Shown here: positions 7,643-16,275 of the stretch, piece by piece | Layout of the letters: each line of letters begins with the position of its first letter | How positions within the stretch are numbered: the first letter of the stretch is position 1 | Source: Enteractinococcus coprophilus | GTDB lineage: Bacteria; Actinomycetota; Actinomycetes; Actinomycetales; Micrococcaceae | Direction: 5' to 3' | NCBI RefSeq assembly: GCF_006716305.1 | Contig: NZ_VFOU01000001.1 | Span: 62,001 to 126,000, forward strand | Length of the DNA: 64,000 bases | Program-made: the position numbers and the translations under genes | The notes under the pieces: generated by a model | What the model saw: the letters and a program-made list of their open reading frames with translations, nothing else | The model's database searches: none | Told to the model about the DNA's origin: nothing

Positions 7643-9222
7643 GAGTCCTCCGAAGTGTTGGGCGGGATGACCGGCCACGTGGTGTCAAATGTTTGACGAA
7701 GCTTAATGTTTTCATCGCGCAGCCCGAAGGTCTCACCGCGGGCTAACAGGCCGTATTCGATCACGGTGTGTCCATCCTTGGCGCTGGCTTTCACCCAGGC
7801 CCGACGACGGCGCACATACAGCGAGATGACCAGGGCCACCAACGCCAGGGTAGCGAAAAAGCCCACTCCCCACTTGGACGGGTCATAGTGCACATCCAAC
7901 CCAACGTAGCGGTCCCACGAGTCAAACGTTATGGTGCCCATGTTATCGGGTAGCTCGTAGGTATCGCCAACGCCCAGGGTGATCCCGCCGTTGTCGTTAT
8001 TGCGCGAGTTCAGTTCGGTCATGGTCTCGGTGTCGAGTACATACACGTTCTGTGGCACGCCCGAGTCCAGGCCGATGTCACCGTAGTACGAGTTCAAAAT
8101 CAGCTCAGGATTATAGGCATCCGGGTCAATCGAGATCGCCACCCCGTCGTCGCCGGTGTATGACGTCGGCAAGAACAGCCCGACAAAGCCCAGCTGTTCG
8201 GGTCGGGCATCCGGAACTTTCAGCACTACCAGGGAGCTGTTGACGTTGGGGTCCTGGATCTGGGCGATGACCGGGCCAGAGTAAGCGACGTCACCGTTGC
8301 CGTCGGTCACGGTGATGTTTGGGGCATAACCGTTGCCGACGAGGAACATGCGGACGCCGTCGATGGTCAATGGGTCATTGACCTTGATCGTATCCTGGTA
8401 AGTTTCCGCGCCCGGGGCGGGGGTGACCTGCATGGTCGCGGTGTAATCCAGTGCCTGACCGAAATGGGTCTCGGATTCGCGGTCAAACACGACGTCGAAG
8501 TCTTCTAACTGGATGGCGAACGGGTGGAGCCGTTCTTCAGAAAACGCGGTGCCGGGGGTAAACGAGTCATAGGAGACGAGGTTGTTGGTGAAGCCTTCGC
8601 CCTCGACAATGATCTTTTGCCCCTCATATTTATACAGACCGCCCAGGCCCATGAACACAATGACGCCGAGGAGTCCAAAGTGGAACAAGATATTGCCGAT
8701 TTCGCGGGTGTAGCCGCGCTCAGCCCCGACTGAACCGTCGCGCAGTTCGGTGCGATAGCCGGCTTTTTTCAAAATCTTTTCGGCATCAACCAGGGCCTGA
8801 TCCGGGGTGGGGCCATCGGCTTCGAGCACTAGCTGGCCGTATTCGGGCAGCCGATTGAGGTTGCGTGGTGTCCGGGCCGGCGGTTGGCGCAAGCTTTTGA
8901 GGTGTTGACGACCTCGCGGCCACAAACACCCGACCAGTGAGACCATCAACAGCAGATAGATTGCTGAGAACCACGGCGACGAGTAGACGTCAAACATTCC
9001 CAGGGCGTCCATGATGGGCCCGGCGGTCGGGTTATCTTCAATCCAGGTTTCAACGATATCGGCACCGGCGCGACGCTGTGGGAAGAGCGAGCCGGGGACG
9101 GCAGCCACGGCCAACAGCAGCAGAAGCATCAAGGCTGTGCGCATGCTGGTCAACTGGGTCCACATGAATCGCAGGGTGCCGCGGAATCCTAGCGATGGCA
9201 GCGTGGTTTGTGCGGTACTCAA
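7639..9222 (-). CDS. resB: cytochrome c biogenesis protein ResB
   Basis: A 527-residue partner of CcsB in system II cytochrome c maturation. Membrane helices lie near residues 28-46, 82-100 and 175-193, followed by a large extracytoplasmic domain and a final helix (about 455-475: GVGFFATLALVALVISLYV) with an arginine-rich end, the usual ResB plan. The start codon is TTG at 9222, overlapping the ccdA stop as TTGA; a GAGGTG sequence lies about 12 nt upstream. The stop overlaps the ccsB start by 4 nt, so ccdA, resB and ccsB look translationally coupled. Confidence 0.92.
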   Translation of the reverse strand: MSTAQTTLPSLGFRGTLRFMWTQLTSMRTALMLLLLLAVAAVPGSLFPQRRAGADIVETWIEDNPTAGPIMDALGMFDVYSSPWFSAIYLLLMVSLVGCLWPRGRQHLKSLRQPPARTPRNLNRLPEYGQLVLEADGPTPDQALVDAEKILKKAGYRTELRDGSVGAERGYTREIGNILFHFGLLGVIVFMGLGGLYKYEGQKIIVEGEGFTNNLVSYDSFTPGTAFSEERLHPFAIQLEDFDVVFDRESETHFGQALDYTATMQVTPAPGAETYQDTIKVNDPLTIDGVRMFLVGNGYAPNITVTDGNGDVAYSGPVIAQIQDPNVNSSLVVLKVPDARPEQLGFVGLFLPTSYTGDDGVAISIDPDAYNPELILNSYYGDIGLDSGVPQNVYVLDTETMTELNSRNNDNGGITLGVGDTYELPDNMGTITFDSWDRYVGLDVHYDPSKWGVGFFATLALVALVISLYVRRRRAWVKASAKDGHTVIEYGLLARGETFGLRDENIKLRQTFDTTWPVIPPNTSEDS

Positions 9223-9971
9223 ATCGGTAGTGTCACCTCGTTAGCGAACCAGCTTTGCAGCTGATTGACCCAGTCATTCCATAACCCGGTGGCCATGGCT
9301 AGCCCGAGCAGAATCAGGAGCACCCCACCGGCGCGCATGATAAATAAGCGGTGTTTACGGAAAAACGCGAGGCGTTTCATTCCGCGGGAGAACCCTAAGG
9401 CCAGCAGGATAAAAGGTATGCCCAAGCCAAGCGAGTACACCACGGCTAGCACGCCGCCGCGCCAGAGGCTATCGGTGCCCGCCGTCGACATCGCAATGAC
9501 CGCGGCCATGGTCGGCCCGATACACGGCGCCCAACCAAGCCCAAAGATCATGCCCAAGATGGGCGCGCCCCACAGTCCAGCTGTGGGTTGGTATTGGATT
9601 TTGCGGTCGCGCTGGAAAAACGACAACCCGCCCATGAACACAATGCCCATAATAATCACGACGCCGCCCAGTACCTGGGTGAGCCATTGGCCATCGCCTT
9701 TGAGCCAAATGAAGACCCGAGTCAACAGCAGTCCGGCGGTCACGAACACTGCCGTGAAGCCCAGCACAAACAGCGTGGTACCGGTCAGCATCCGGCCGCG
9801 TTTGGTATCTCCCGCACTGGCTCCGGAGAGGCCGGATACGTAGCCGAGATACCCGGGTGCCAGCGGTAGCACGCACGGGGAAAGAAATGAGACGAGCCCG
9901 GCGAGGGCGGCCACGGGCATGGCAAGCCACATGGACCCGTCGAGTGCTATCTCGGCGAACGGGTTATTCAT
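9219..9971 (-). CDS. ccdA: thiol-disulfide interchange membrane protein CcdA
   Basis: Carries reducing power across the membrane to TlpA/ResA so that the CxxCH motif of apocytochrome c stays reduced. The 250 residues form six or seven helices. The two redox cysteines are visible in FLSPCVLPLAPGY (about residue 33) and GWAPCIGPTMAA (about residue 148), which is the family signature. The ATG at 9971 overlaps the tlpA stop by 4 nt (ATGA). Its place between tlpA and resB is the standard order. Confidence 0.94.
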   Translation of the reverse strand: MNNPFAEIALDGSMWLAMPVAALAGLVSFLSPCVLPLAPGYLGYVSGLSGASAGDTKRGRMLTGTTLFVLGFTAVFVTAGLLLTRVFIWLKGDGQWLTQVLGGVVIIMGIVFMGGLSFFQRDRKIQYQPTAGLWGAPILGMIFGLGWAPCIGPTMAAVIAMSTAGTDSLWRGGVLAVVYSLGLGIPFILLALGFSRGMKRLAFFRKHRLFIMRAGGVLLILLGLAMATGLWNDWVNQLQSWFANEVTLPI

Positions 9972-10552
9972 TCATCCACCACACCGGTCAGCAGTGATTT
10001 CAGGGTGGAATGTTCAACGGCGCCCAAAACCCGGGCGGCCACGCGGCCTTCAGCGTCCAGGATCAGCGTGGTTGGGACAGCCTGCGGTGGCACGTAATCG
10101 GCGAAATCCAGCAGGACATTGCCGTCGCGACCCTCGATCGAAGGGTATTCAATATTGAAATTGCGTTCGAACGCTGCAGCGGTATCGGCGGCGTCGCGCA
10201 CGTTGACACCCACGAAGGTGACATCATCGGAGAATTCTTGACTCAGGTCTGCCAAATCGGGTGCTTCTATCCGGCAGGGGGCACAGGAGGCGTACCAAAA
10301 GTTCACCAGTGCGGGGCCTTCCAGACTCTCGGTTGAGATGGTGTCGCCGTCAAATGTCTGACCGGAAAATTCAACGGTTTCGCCGCGCTCTTCGGCGGCT
10401 ACTTCCATGACGGAACCGTCACCTGCAATGTAGTTCTTGCCACCGGAGTTGCCTGCTTGAGCAGCCAGGGGATCATCTGATGCGCACGCCGTGAATAGTG
10501 CCGACCCGGCGATGGCTAGGCCGATCAATGCACGTGACGTCTTATTCTTCAC
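9968..10552 (-). CDS. TlpA/ResA-like thioredoxin lipoprotein
   Basis: Membrane-anchored thiol-disulfide oxidoreductase that reduces apocytochrome c. The 194-residue precursor has a basic N-terminus, a hydrophobic stretch and lipobox LFTAC with Cys23 as the lipidation site. The thioredoxin-fold redox centre is CAPC (Cys90 and Cys93) in NFWYASCAPC, and the cis-proline is in QAVPTTLI. I chose GTG at 10552 because GGGAG lies 7 nt upstream; a TTG 18 nt earlier would overlap that ribosome site. It leads the ccdA-resB-ccsB operon, 65 nt after the histidine phosphatase gene. Confidence 0.92.
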   Translation of the reverse strand: MKNKTSRALIGLAIAGSALFTACASDDPLAAQAGNSGGKNYIAGDGSVMEVAAEERGETVEFSGQTFDGDTISTESLEGPALVNFWYASCAPCRIEAPDLADLSQEFSDDVTFVGVNVRDAADTAAAFERNFNIEYPSIEGRDGNVLLDFADYVPPQAVPTTLILDAEGRVAARVLGAVEHSTLKSLLTGVVDE

Positions 10553-10617
10553 AAAAGTTCTCCCTTTCAAATACCGCGCTAGATTCTAATTCCGGTTACT
10601 GAGTAGTTCCTGAGTGT

Positions 10618-11271
10618 TTAGGCGCCCGGCAGTGCGGCTGCTCGTTGGCTCAGGTGTTCCACCGGTTCGGTGTAGCGTACGGTTGGAATGCGTTGTCCAG
10701 GGGCGAATGCAAAGCTGGTCACCGATGCTAGCGAACACTGCCGACGACGCGGGTCGTGTGCCAGCCGTTTGCCTTCGGCCGATAACCGGGTCACCCAAAT
10801 CGGCAGTTGATGGGACACCACGATTGCTGAGGAACCTGGACCATACGTCGTCATGAGTTCATCGCGTAGATCTTGGATCGCGGCTGCCACCCGGGCTGCT
10901 TGTTGAGTATAGGGTTCGCCCCAGGATGGTCGCATTGGATTGCGCACCAAGGGCCATAGCTTTGGGTTGCGGAGTCGACGGCGCATATCCGACAGGCCTT
11001 CAAATTTATTTTCGGCTTCTAATACCCGTGGTTCCAAGCGCACGTCGAGGTCAAATTTTTTGGCCAGCGGGGCGATGGTTTCTTGAGCGCGCTGTAGCGG
11101 TGACGAGACCAGGATAGCCGGCGCTTCATCCCATCCATCGGCGAGTTCCTCGGCCATCTGCTGGCCAAGCTCCGAAAGTCCGAATCCGGGGAGACGGCCG
11201 TAGAGCACCTTGTCAGGGTTAAGTACTTCGCCGTGGCGAACCAGATGCACGCTAACTGTCATACCGCTCAT
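10618..11271 (-). CDS. histidine phosphatase family protein (phosphoglycerate mutase-like)
   Basis: A 217-residue member of the branch-2D histidine phosphatase superfamily. The catalytic LVRHGEV motif is near residue 11, SSPLQRAQET near 57 carries the conserved Arg, and VVSHQLPIW near 150 carries the second catalytic His. The substrate is unknown; a free phosphoglycerate mutase role is not implied. ATG at 11271 or, three codons later, at 11262. In related genomes this gene lies between hemL and tlpA; here the heme genes are not present upstream. Confidence 0.86.
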   Translation of the reverse strand: MSGMTVSVHLVRHGEVLNPDKVLYGRLPGFGLSELGQQMAEELADGWDEAPAILVSSPLQRAQETIAPLAKKFDLDVRLEPRVLEAENKFEGLSDMRRRLRNPKLWPLVRNPMRPSWGEPYTQQAARVAAAIQDLRDELMTTYGPGSSAIVVSHQLPIWVTRLSAEGKRLAHDPRRRQCSLASVTSFAFAPGQRIPTVRYTEPVEHLSQRAAALPGA

Positions 11272-11418
11272 TTTTACATAGAGTTCACTCGCCCTCTGCC
11301 TGAAGGTCCCCGGTACGGGGTGCTTAAGCTACCGGGTAAGAATTTTGCTCCAACAGGTGGCTTTGCCGGGTCTGGTAAGTCGTTAGGATGGAACCAAGTA
11401 TTTAGCGAAAGGCTTGTG

Positions 11419-12270
11419 ATGAACGACCAACAGCCCAGCAAAGAGCCAGACTATGGTGTGCGGTTAACCGGTGATGAATTAAGTGCGCATCAACAAAGAT
11501 TCCAGTCTCAGTCGTCCGGTAGTGGTGGGACCGAATATGGCCCCCAGGGACACCAAGACCCTGCGGCGTCCGAGTACGGCCCACAGGGTGGGTATCAACC
11601 ACCGCCGAACTATCAATATCCTGGGTATCAGGCGCCGGGGAACCAACAGCCCGGATACCAACAACCTGGATATCAGCAACCAGGGTATGGTCAACCAGGT
11701 TTCCAACAGCAGCCAGCCTACGGGCAGCCTTTTGGTGGGCCGCAACTGCACCCGGATATGGCCAAGGAACCAGTTCGCCCCAAGACGGTGAACATTTCGT
11801 TTTGGGCTATCATCACCGCCGGTGTCGCGTACCTCTTGTCCATTTTGGTGACCGTACCTCTGCCAAATCGGGGCTACGACGACGAACAAATCACCCTATT
11901 AGAAGACATGCTGGGTCCGATGCTTTCCGAGCTGCCGTTCGGTAGCGTCGAAGCGTATCTGAACTCTCCGATGATGACCGCCGCAATGATCGGTCAAGCG
12001 GTCATTGTTTTGGTCATCTACATTCTGGTGGCCCTGGGTATCCGCCATGGCTGGCGCTCAATGCGCATCATCGGCACGATCTTTGCGGTCTTGTCGCTGC
12101 TCATGTTCACCGCCGTGACCGTGCTCGCAGGAGCTCTATCCGGGCTATCCATTGCGTTAGGTATCGTCGGTATTGTGTATGCCTGGCTGCCCACCTCCAC
12201 TGAATACTTCCGTCAGAAGGCTTGGCAGAAGGCCGCGAAACGCGTCTACCCGGAGGCGCCGTCGCGATGA
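11419..12270 (+). CDS. membrane protein with Pro/Gln/Tyr-rich repeats
   Basis: A 283-residue protein of unknown function. Residues ~45-115 are a low-complexity cytoplasmic head built on GYQQP-like repeats (PGYQQPGYQQPGYGQPGFQQ), with two earlier EYGPQG copies. Four hydrophobic helices follow, at about residues 135-155, 193-213, 218-237 and 240-258, then a basic tail. Such heads occur on many actinobacterial membrane proteins. The ATG at 11419 has GAAAGG 7 nt upstream. Its 3' end overlaps the convergent rex gene by 25 nt. It is the only gene between rex and the cytochrome c operon. Confidence 0.78.
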   Translation: MNDQQPSKEPDYGVRLTGDELSAHQQRFQSQSSGSGGTEYGPQGHQDPAASEYGPQGGYQPPPNYQYPGYQAPGNQQPGYQQPGYQQPGYGQPGFQQQPAYGQPFGGPQLHPDMAKEPVRPKTVNISFWAIITAGVAYLLSILVTVPLPNRGYDDEQITLLEDMLGPMLSELPFGSVEAYLNSPMMTAAMIGQAVIVLVIYILVALGIRHGWRSMRIIGTIFAVLSLLMFTAVTVLAGALSGLSIALGIVGIVYAWLPTSTEYFRQKAWQKAAKRVYPEAPSR

Positions 12271-12881
12271 AAAGCGAGAATCTGCAGCTCCGCAGATAGG
12301 TCAACGGTTTGCACTTTGACATGTTCGGGCACTTGGAGCCTGCGGGGTGCAAAATTTAGGATCCCGGCAATGCCAGCGTCAACTAACAGATCCGTGATCT
12401 GTTGGGCGACATCTCCCGGCACCGCCACAATGGCTAGTTCCATATCGTGGTCGGTGCCGATGTCGTGAATATCCAAAATTGTGTACCCGTTGATCGTGGT
12501 TCCAATTTTGGCTGGGTCGCTATCTGCGACCGCGGTGATGTGCATGCCACGGTCCCCAAACCCCTCATAGGACATCAGGGCCGTTCCTAAGTTGCCGGCC
12601 CCGACGAGCAGCACGCGCCGACCGCTAGTCACCCCCAAGATCCTGGCAATGGTATAACGCAGGGCCTCCACCGAGTAGCCCAGTCCCGCACGGCCGCTAT
12701 GACCAAGTGCGGCGACGTCTTTGCGGGTTAGCGCATCCGAACATCCCAGCGCTTTGGCCAGCTGAGCCGAGGTGACGTGTGCGATCTCGGCTGCTCGTAG
12801 AGCATCTAAGTAATGTAAATATTGTGGCAGCCGAGAAAGCGTCCGGGCTGAGAGTTTCTTGGCCGTGGGCTGGTCGGTCAT
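12246..12881 (-). CDS. rex: redox-sensing transcriptional repressor Rex
   Basis: DNA-binding repressor that reads the NADH/NAD+ ratio and controls respiratory and fermentative genes. The 211 residues comprise an N-terminal winged helix (about 10-80, with LSRLPQYLHYLDAL and SDALTRKDVAALGHSGRAGLGY) and a Rossmann NAD(H) domain starting with GAGNLGTAL at 94-102. The ATG at 12881 overlaps the glutaredoxin-like stop (ATGA). In Streptomyces coelicolor rex heads rex-hemACD; here no hem gene follows and the gene ends against a convergent membrane protein gene. Confidence 0.95.
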   Translation of the reverse strand: MTDQPTAKKLSARTLSRLPQYLHYLDALRAAEIAHVTSAQLAKALGCSDALTRKDVAALGHSGRAGLGYSVEALRYTIARILGVTSGRRVLLVGAGNLGTALMSYEGFGDRGMHITAVADSDPAKIGTTINGYTILDIHDIGTDHDMELAIVAVPGDVAQQITDLLVDAGIAGILNFAPRRLQVPEHVKVQTVDLSAELQILAFHRDGASG

Positions 12882-13123
12882 GACGCCAAGCCGGCTTCGA
12901 TCATTACTCGCATGCGCGCCGGGTCGATCACCCAAAAATCACGCTGTTTACCGTCCACGAACAGCACCGGAATTTCTTCAGCAAATTGTTCGGCCAACTG
13001 CGGATGGTCGGTTGTAGAAATCTCTTGCCAACCAATGTTGTATTCGCTTGTGACCTCATCCATGGTCTGCCGGGCGGCAGCGCACAGGTGACATTCTGGT
13101 TTGGTCAGCAATTTCAGATCCAC
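12878..13123 (-). CDS. glutaredoxin-like protein (DUF836 type)
   Basis: An 81-residue thioredoxin-fold protein with redox motif CHLC at residues 11-14, a cis-proline in EEIPVLFVDG and a short C-terminal helix. A dithiol redox role is inferred. I chose GTG at 13123, preceded by GGAAAGAAG; an earlier in-frame GTG at 13150 abuts the hairpin that ends bldC. It is coupled to rex by a 4-nt overlap, which supports a joint redox role. Confidence 0.85.
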   Translation of the reverse strand: MDLKLLTKPECHLCAAARQTMDEVTSEYNIGWQEISTTDHPQLAEQFAEEIPVLFVDGKQRDFWVIDPARMRVMIEAGLAS

Positions 13124-13151
13124 TTGGGCTTCTTTCCGTTCGATAAACACA

Positions 13152-13174
13152 AAGCCGCCTGCAAGAGGCGGCTT
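13152..13174 (-). terminator. hairpin terminator of bldC
   Basis: AAGCCGCCT (13152-13160) pairs with AGGCGGCTT (13166-13174) around a 5-nt loop. On the minus strand it starts 22 nt after the bldC stop and is followed by TGTGTTTATC. Some read-through into the glutaredoxin-rex pair is plausible. Confidence 0.65.
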
Positions 13175-13195
13175 CGTAGTGAAAAGTCTTGTGGG

Positions 13196-13399
13196 TTATT
13201 CGTCGGTGCCAGTGGCCGCGTCCGTATCGGAGACGATGGCTTGCACCGCTTCCTGCGGAACACGGTAGGAGCGCCCGAACCGCACAGCCGGCAGATCACC
13301 TGCGTGAATCATCCGGTATACGGTCATACGTGATACACGCATCATGTCGGCGACCTCAGTGACCGTCATGAATTGGGCCTTCGCGAAATTCTCCGCCAC
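13196..13399 (-). CDS. bldC: BldC-type MerR-like DNA-binding protein
   Basis: A 67-residue winged-helix protein of the excisionase/MerR-like class, conserved across actinobacteria and known in Streptomyces as BldC. The DNA-binding part is TVTEVADMMRVSRMTVYRMI followed by the wing GDLPAVRFGRSYRVP. GTG start at 13399, with AAAGGAG 9 nt upstream. It is separated from the glutaredoxin-rex genes by a hairpin and could be a separate transcript. Outside sporulating genera its regulon is unknown. Confidence 0.9.
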   Translation of the reverse strand: MAENFAKAQFMTVTEVADMMRVSRMTVYRMIHAGDLPAVRFGRSYRVPQEAVQAIVSDTDAATGTDE

Positions 13400-13420
13400 G
13401 GTTCATACTCCTTTAACGTT

Positions 13421-13449
13421 CCCTCAAGAGCGGGGTTTTAGCCTGAGGG
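13421..13449. other. acuC-bldC intergenic region with short inverted repeat
   Basis: The 122-nt gap (13400-13521) contains CCCTCA (13421-13426) and TGAGGG (13444-13449) separated by 17 nt. In the minus transcript this could be a weak acuC terminator or part of the bldC leader. AT-rich sequence further upstream on the minus strand (around 13483-13497) is the likely bldC promoter region; I cannot fix its boxes. Confidence 0.3.
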
Positions 13450-13521
13450 GAAGTTCAAAGTGAAGGCGGCAACCACCATTAGACATTAATAATAGCTTAC
13501 CGATCGGATTGCAAGCATTCA

Positions 13522-14763
13522 TTAATCGAACCACGGATCCAAACCATGAAATGGAAACACCGCTTTGCGGGTCGCCATGATGGACTGATCTGTCGCATCC
13601 GCTGGATCGTAGCCAACTTCCCAGGAGCGCCACCACACGTCGACCTCGTCGGACATGGTGGTGACGACGTCATCAATATTGTCGACGCCAAGCTCCGCAC
13701 CGGCCAGCTCACGCCAAGATTGCGGGATTTCGGTGCGCGGCGAAATCGGCGTGCCGGCCGCAATGGCAACCAGGTGAGCCCAAGCGCGCGGCACGACTTT
13801 CATCGGACTGTACCCGCCCCCGCCAAGCGCCAACCATTTCCCGTTGGCAAAATCTTCGGCCCAGTCGCAAGCATCAAGCATCAGCTGGCGTTGCCCGTCA
13901 ACTGATAAGTTCAAATCGGCCAGTGGATCGTGGCGGTGGCCGTCCGCACCGTGTTGGGTCACCAAGACCTGTGGCTGAAAGGCACGCAATAATTGTGGGA
14001 CGACGGCGTGGGCCGCGCGTAAGAATCCGGCATCTGAAACCGAGGCCGGCACCGCGACATTCACGGCGGTACCTTCGGCTTCGGGGCCCCCGATATCTTT
14101 AGCAAATCCGGTCCCAGGAAACAACAGCAGCCCGGTTTCGTGAATCGAAATGGTCAGCACGCGCGGGTCGTTCCAGAAGGCCTGTTCAACGCCGTCACCG
14201 TGGTGGGCGTCCAAATCGACATAGGCGATCCGTTCGGCCCCGTTGTCCAGCATCCACTGGATGGCCAGGGCGGCGTCATTATAAATACAGAACCCGGAGG
14301 CCGCGGCGCGCTGGGCGTGGTGCATACCGCCAGCAAAGTTGACGGCGCGATCCACCTCGTTATTCCACACGGCTTTGGCCGCCATAAGGGTACCCCCGGC
14401 GATTCGGGCAGATGAGGCGTGCAAGTCGGCAAACACCGGGCAGTCTTCGGTCCCCAGACCGATGCCTTCATAGACCCGAGCAATGTTGCCAAAGATTGTG
14501 GCGTCACTTGTTTCGGCGTCGCGCGAGGCTGCTTTGACCTGGGCGATGTATTCGATGGAGTGCACGGTCGCCAATTCAGCATCAGTGGCCAGGGGAGGTT
14601 TCAGCTGAACCAGGCGTTGCCGGTCTAGGACACCCAGTGCTTTTGCGAGCCGGTGCGTGAGTTTCAGGCGCACCGGATTCATTGGGTGGGTGTCAGAGAA
14701 GCGATAATTCAAAAACGCGTCGTCCCACACCAGAGCACTACGAGGTCCAGCTGTGTTTTCCAT
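13522..14763 (-). CDS. acuC: AcuC-type protein lysine deacetylase (class I HDAC-like)
   Basis: Zinc-dependent deacetylase; in Bacillus AcuC reactivates acetylated acetyl-CoA synthetase. The 413 residues carry the family blocks GGMHHAQRAAASGFCIYND, DLDAHHGDGVEQAF (His-Asp catalytic and zinc positions) and QHGADGHRHDPLADL. The ATG at 14763 is preceded 8 nt upstream by TACGCT, a -10-like hexamer, so the mRNA may be leaderless. It stands alone here, not in an acuABC operon; acs lies 21 kb away in the window. Confidence 0.92.
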   Translation of the reverse strand: MENTAGPRSALVWDDAFLNYRFSDTHPMNPVRLKLTHRLAKALGVLDRQRLVQLKPPLATDAELATVHSIEYIAQVKAASRDAETSDATIFGNIARVYEGIGLGTEDCPVFADLHASSARIAGGTLMAAKAVWNNEVDRAVNFAGGMHHAQRAAASGFCIYNDAALAIQWMLDNGAERIAYVDLDAHHGDGVEQAFWNDPRVLTISIHETGLLLFPGTGFAKDIGGPEAEGTAVNVAVPASVSDAGFLRAAHAVVPQLLRAFQPQVLVTQHGADGHRHDPLADLNLSVDGQRQLMLDACDWAEDFANGKWLALGGGGYSPMKVVPRAWAHLVAIAAGTPISPRTEIPQSWRELAGAELGVDNIDDVVTTMSDEVDVWWRSWEVGYDPADATDQSIMATRKAVFPFHGLDPWFD

Positions 14764-14886
14764 CACCAACTAGCGTAGGTCGTTCGGCTGGGATACCGAT
14801 CTAAACCAAGGATTGTGAAGCCCCCGAGTCTCAACAGTTGGCCTCAGGACTGGTGATCAACACCGTTTGGGACGAAGATGTAATCA

Positions 14887-16275
14887 GTGAGACAGTCACG
14901 TTATTCCCTCGGTGCTCGCCTGCATCGCGAACCTCGCGGCGCGGTGCGATTCACGCGTACCTTGACCCAGGTGTTCGCGGGCCATCCGGCTCGGGCCGCG
15001 GTGTCGTTGTTTCTGCTCGTCATCAGTGTGTTCACGATATTACTGGCGTCGCCGTGGGTATCGGCGGAACGCATGCCGATGACGCTCACCGATGCGGCAC
15101 TGACCGCTACTTCGGCGGTCACCGTGACGGGCTTGACGTCGCAAGATCCTGAGTTTTATTCATTTGCCGGCCAGGTCGTGCTGTTGGCTGCGATTCAAAC
15201 CGGTGGACTGGGTATTGTCACCCTGGGTGCCTGGTTGACCCTGCTCGTGTCTCGACGGTTGAGTCTGCGCACCCGGCTGTTATCGACCGAATCTTTAGGG
15301 GTTTCGAAACTTGGCGAAGTCCCTGCGCTACTGTTGACCGTGTTCGTGGTGACCCTGACGATCGAGGCGCTACTGACGCTGGTCATGCTGCCGATCTTTG
15401 TGCAGGCGCTCGGGTTTGGCAAGGGGCTTTTTCACGCATTGTTCTATTCGGTCTCGGCGTTTTCCAATGCGGGCTTCGTTTTGGACCCCAACAGCCTGGA
15501 CCACCCGGTGGTCATGACCACCATTAACATTGGCGTCTTTGCCGGGGCCCTGGGTTTCCCGGTGGTCTACATGCTGTACCGGATGATATTTCACAAGGCT
15601 CGGATGAATCTGCACACCAGGATCACCCTTGAAATGACCGCCATTTTACTGATTGGCGGTGCCTTGTTGCTCGCGATCTTTGAGTGGCATAACCCGGCCA
15701 CACTAGGGACCATGAGCACCGGCGACAAACTGCACAACGCGATTTTTGCCTCCGGGATGACGCGCTCTGGCGGTTTCAACACCTATGATGTGACAGCCCA
15801 GACCGATCAAACGCTGCTGGTGACCAGCGTGTTAATGTTCATCGGTGGCGGGTCTGGTTCGACGGCCGGTGGTATCAAGGTCACCACGCTGGCCGTGTTG
15901 CTGTTGGCCATTGTGACCGAGATTCGCGGTGAAGAGCACATGCGCGTCCACCGCCGCGAACTCCCAGTTGGTCTCATTCGCGTGGCAGTGGCCGTGCTGA
16001 TGGCCGGCTCCGTCGTCGTGTTGACCGCCGTAGTGTTGCTGACCTGGGTGACCAGAGCAGATTTAGCAACCACAACGTTTGAGGTGCTCTCGGCGTTTGG
16101 CACCGTGGGGCTGTCTACCGGGTTGACGGCGAGTGCCCCGGATGCCGGCAAGTGGATTCTGCTCGCGGTGATGTACATCGGACGTGTGGGCACCATTACG
16201 TTTGCCGCGGGGCTGACGATCCGCCAACAACAAACCCTGTATCGCTTCCCTACTGAAAGGCCGATCATTGGTTAG
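14887..16275 (+). CDS. potassium uptake protein TrkH/KtrB
   Basis: Membrane pore subunit of a Trk/Ktr potassium transporter, 462 residues. The four pore loops with selectivity-filter sequences are visible: TVTGLT (about 75), SAFSNAGF (about 195), TRSGGFN (about 293) and FGTVGLSTG (about 406). GTG start at 14887. The stop overlaps the TTG start of the regulatory subunit by 8 nt, so the two are translated together. A TrkH versus KtrB assignment is not possible by eye; pairing with a single-RCK TrkA/KtrA favours the Ktr type. Confidence 0.93.
   Translation: MRQSRYSLGARLHREPRGAVRFTRTLTQVFAGHPARAAVSLFLLVISVFTILLASPWVSAERMPMTLTDAALTATSAVTVTGLTSQDPEFYSFAGQVVLLAAIQTGGLGIVTLGAWLTLLVSRRLSLRTRLLSTESLGVSKLGEVPALLLTVFVVTLTIEALLTLVMLPIFVQALGFGKGLFHALFYSVSAFSNAGFVLDPNSLDHPVVMTTINIGVFAGALGFPVVYMLYRMIFHKARMNLHTRITLEMTAILLIGGALLLAIFEWHNPATLGTMSTGDKLHNAIFASGMTRSGGFNTYDVTAQTDQTLLVTSVLMFIGGGSGSTAGGIKVTTLAVLLLAIVTEIRGEEHMRVHRRELPVGLIRVAVAVLMAGSVVVLTAVVLLTWVTRADLATTTFEVLSAFGTVGLSTGLTASAPDAGKWILLAVMYIGRVGTITFAAGLTIRQQQTLYRFPTERPIIG

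Noticed and set aside
14771-14886. Rex operator (TTGTGA-type) in the acuC-trkH gap
   Set aside because: A single TTGTGA half-site without the inverted TCACAA partner.
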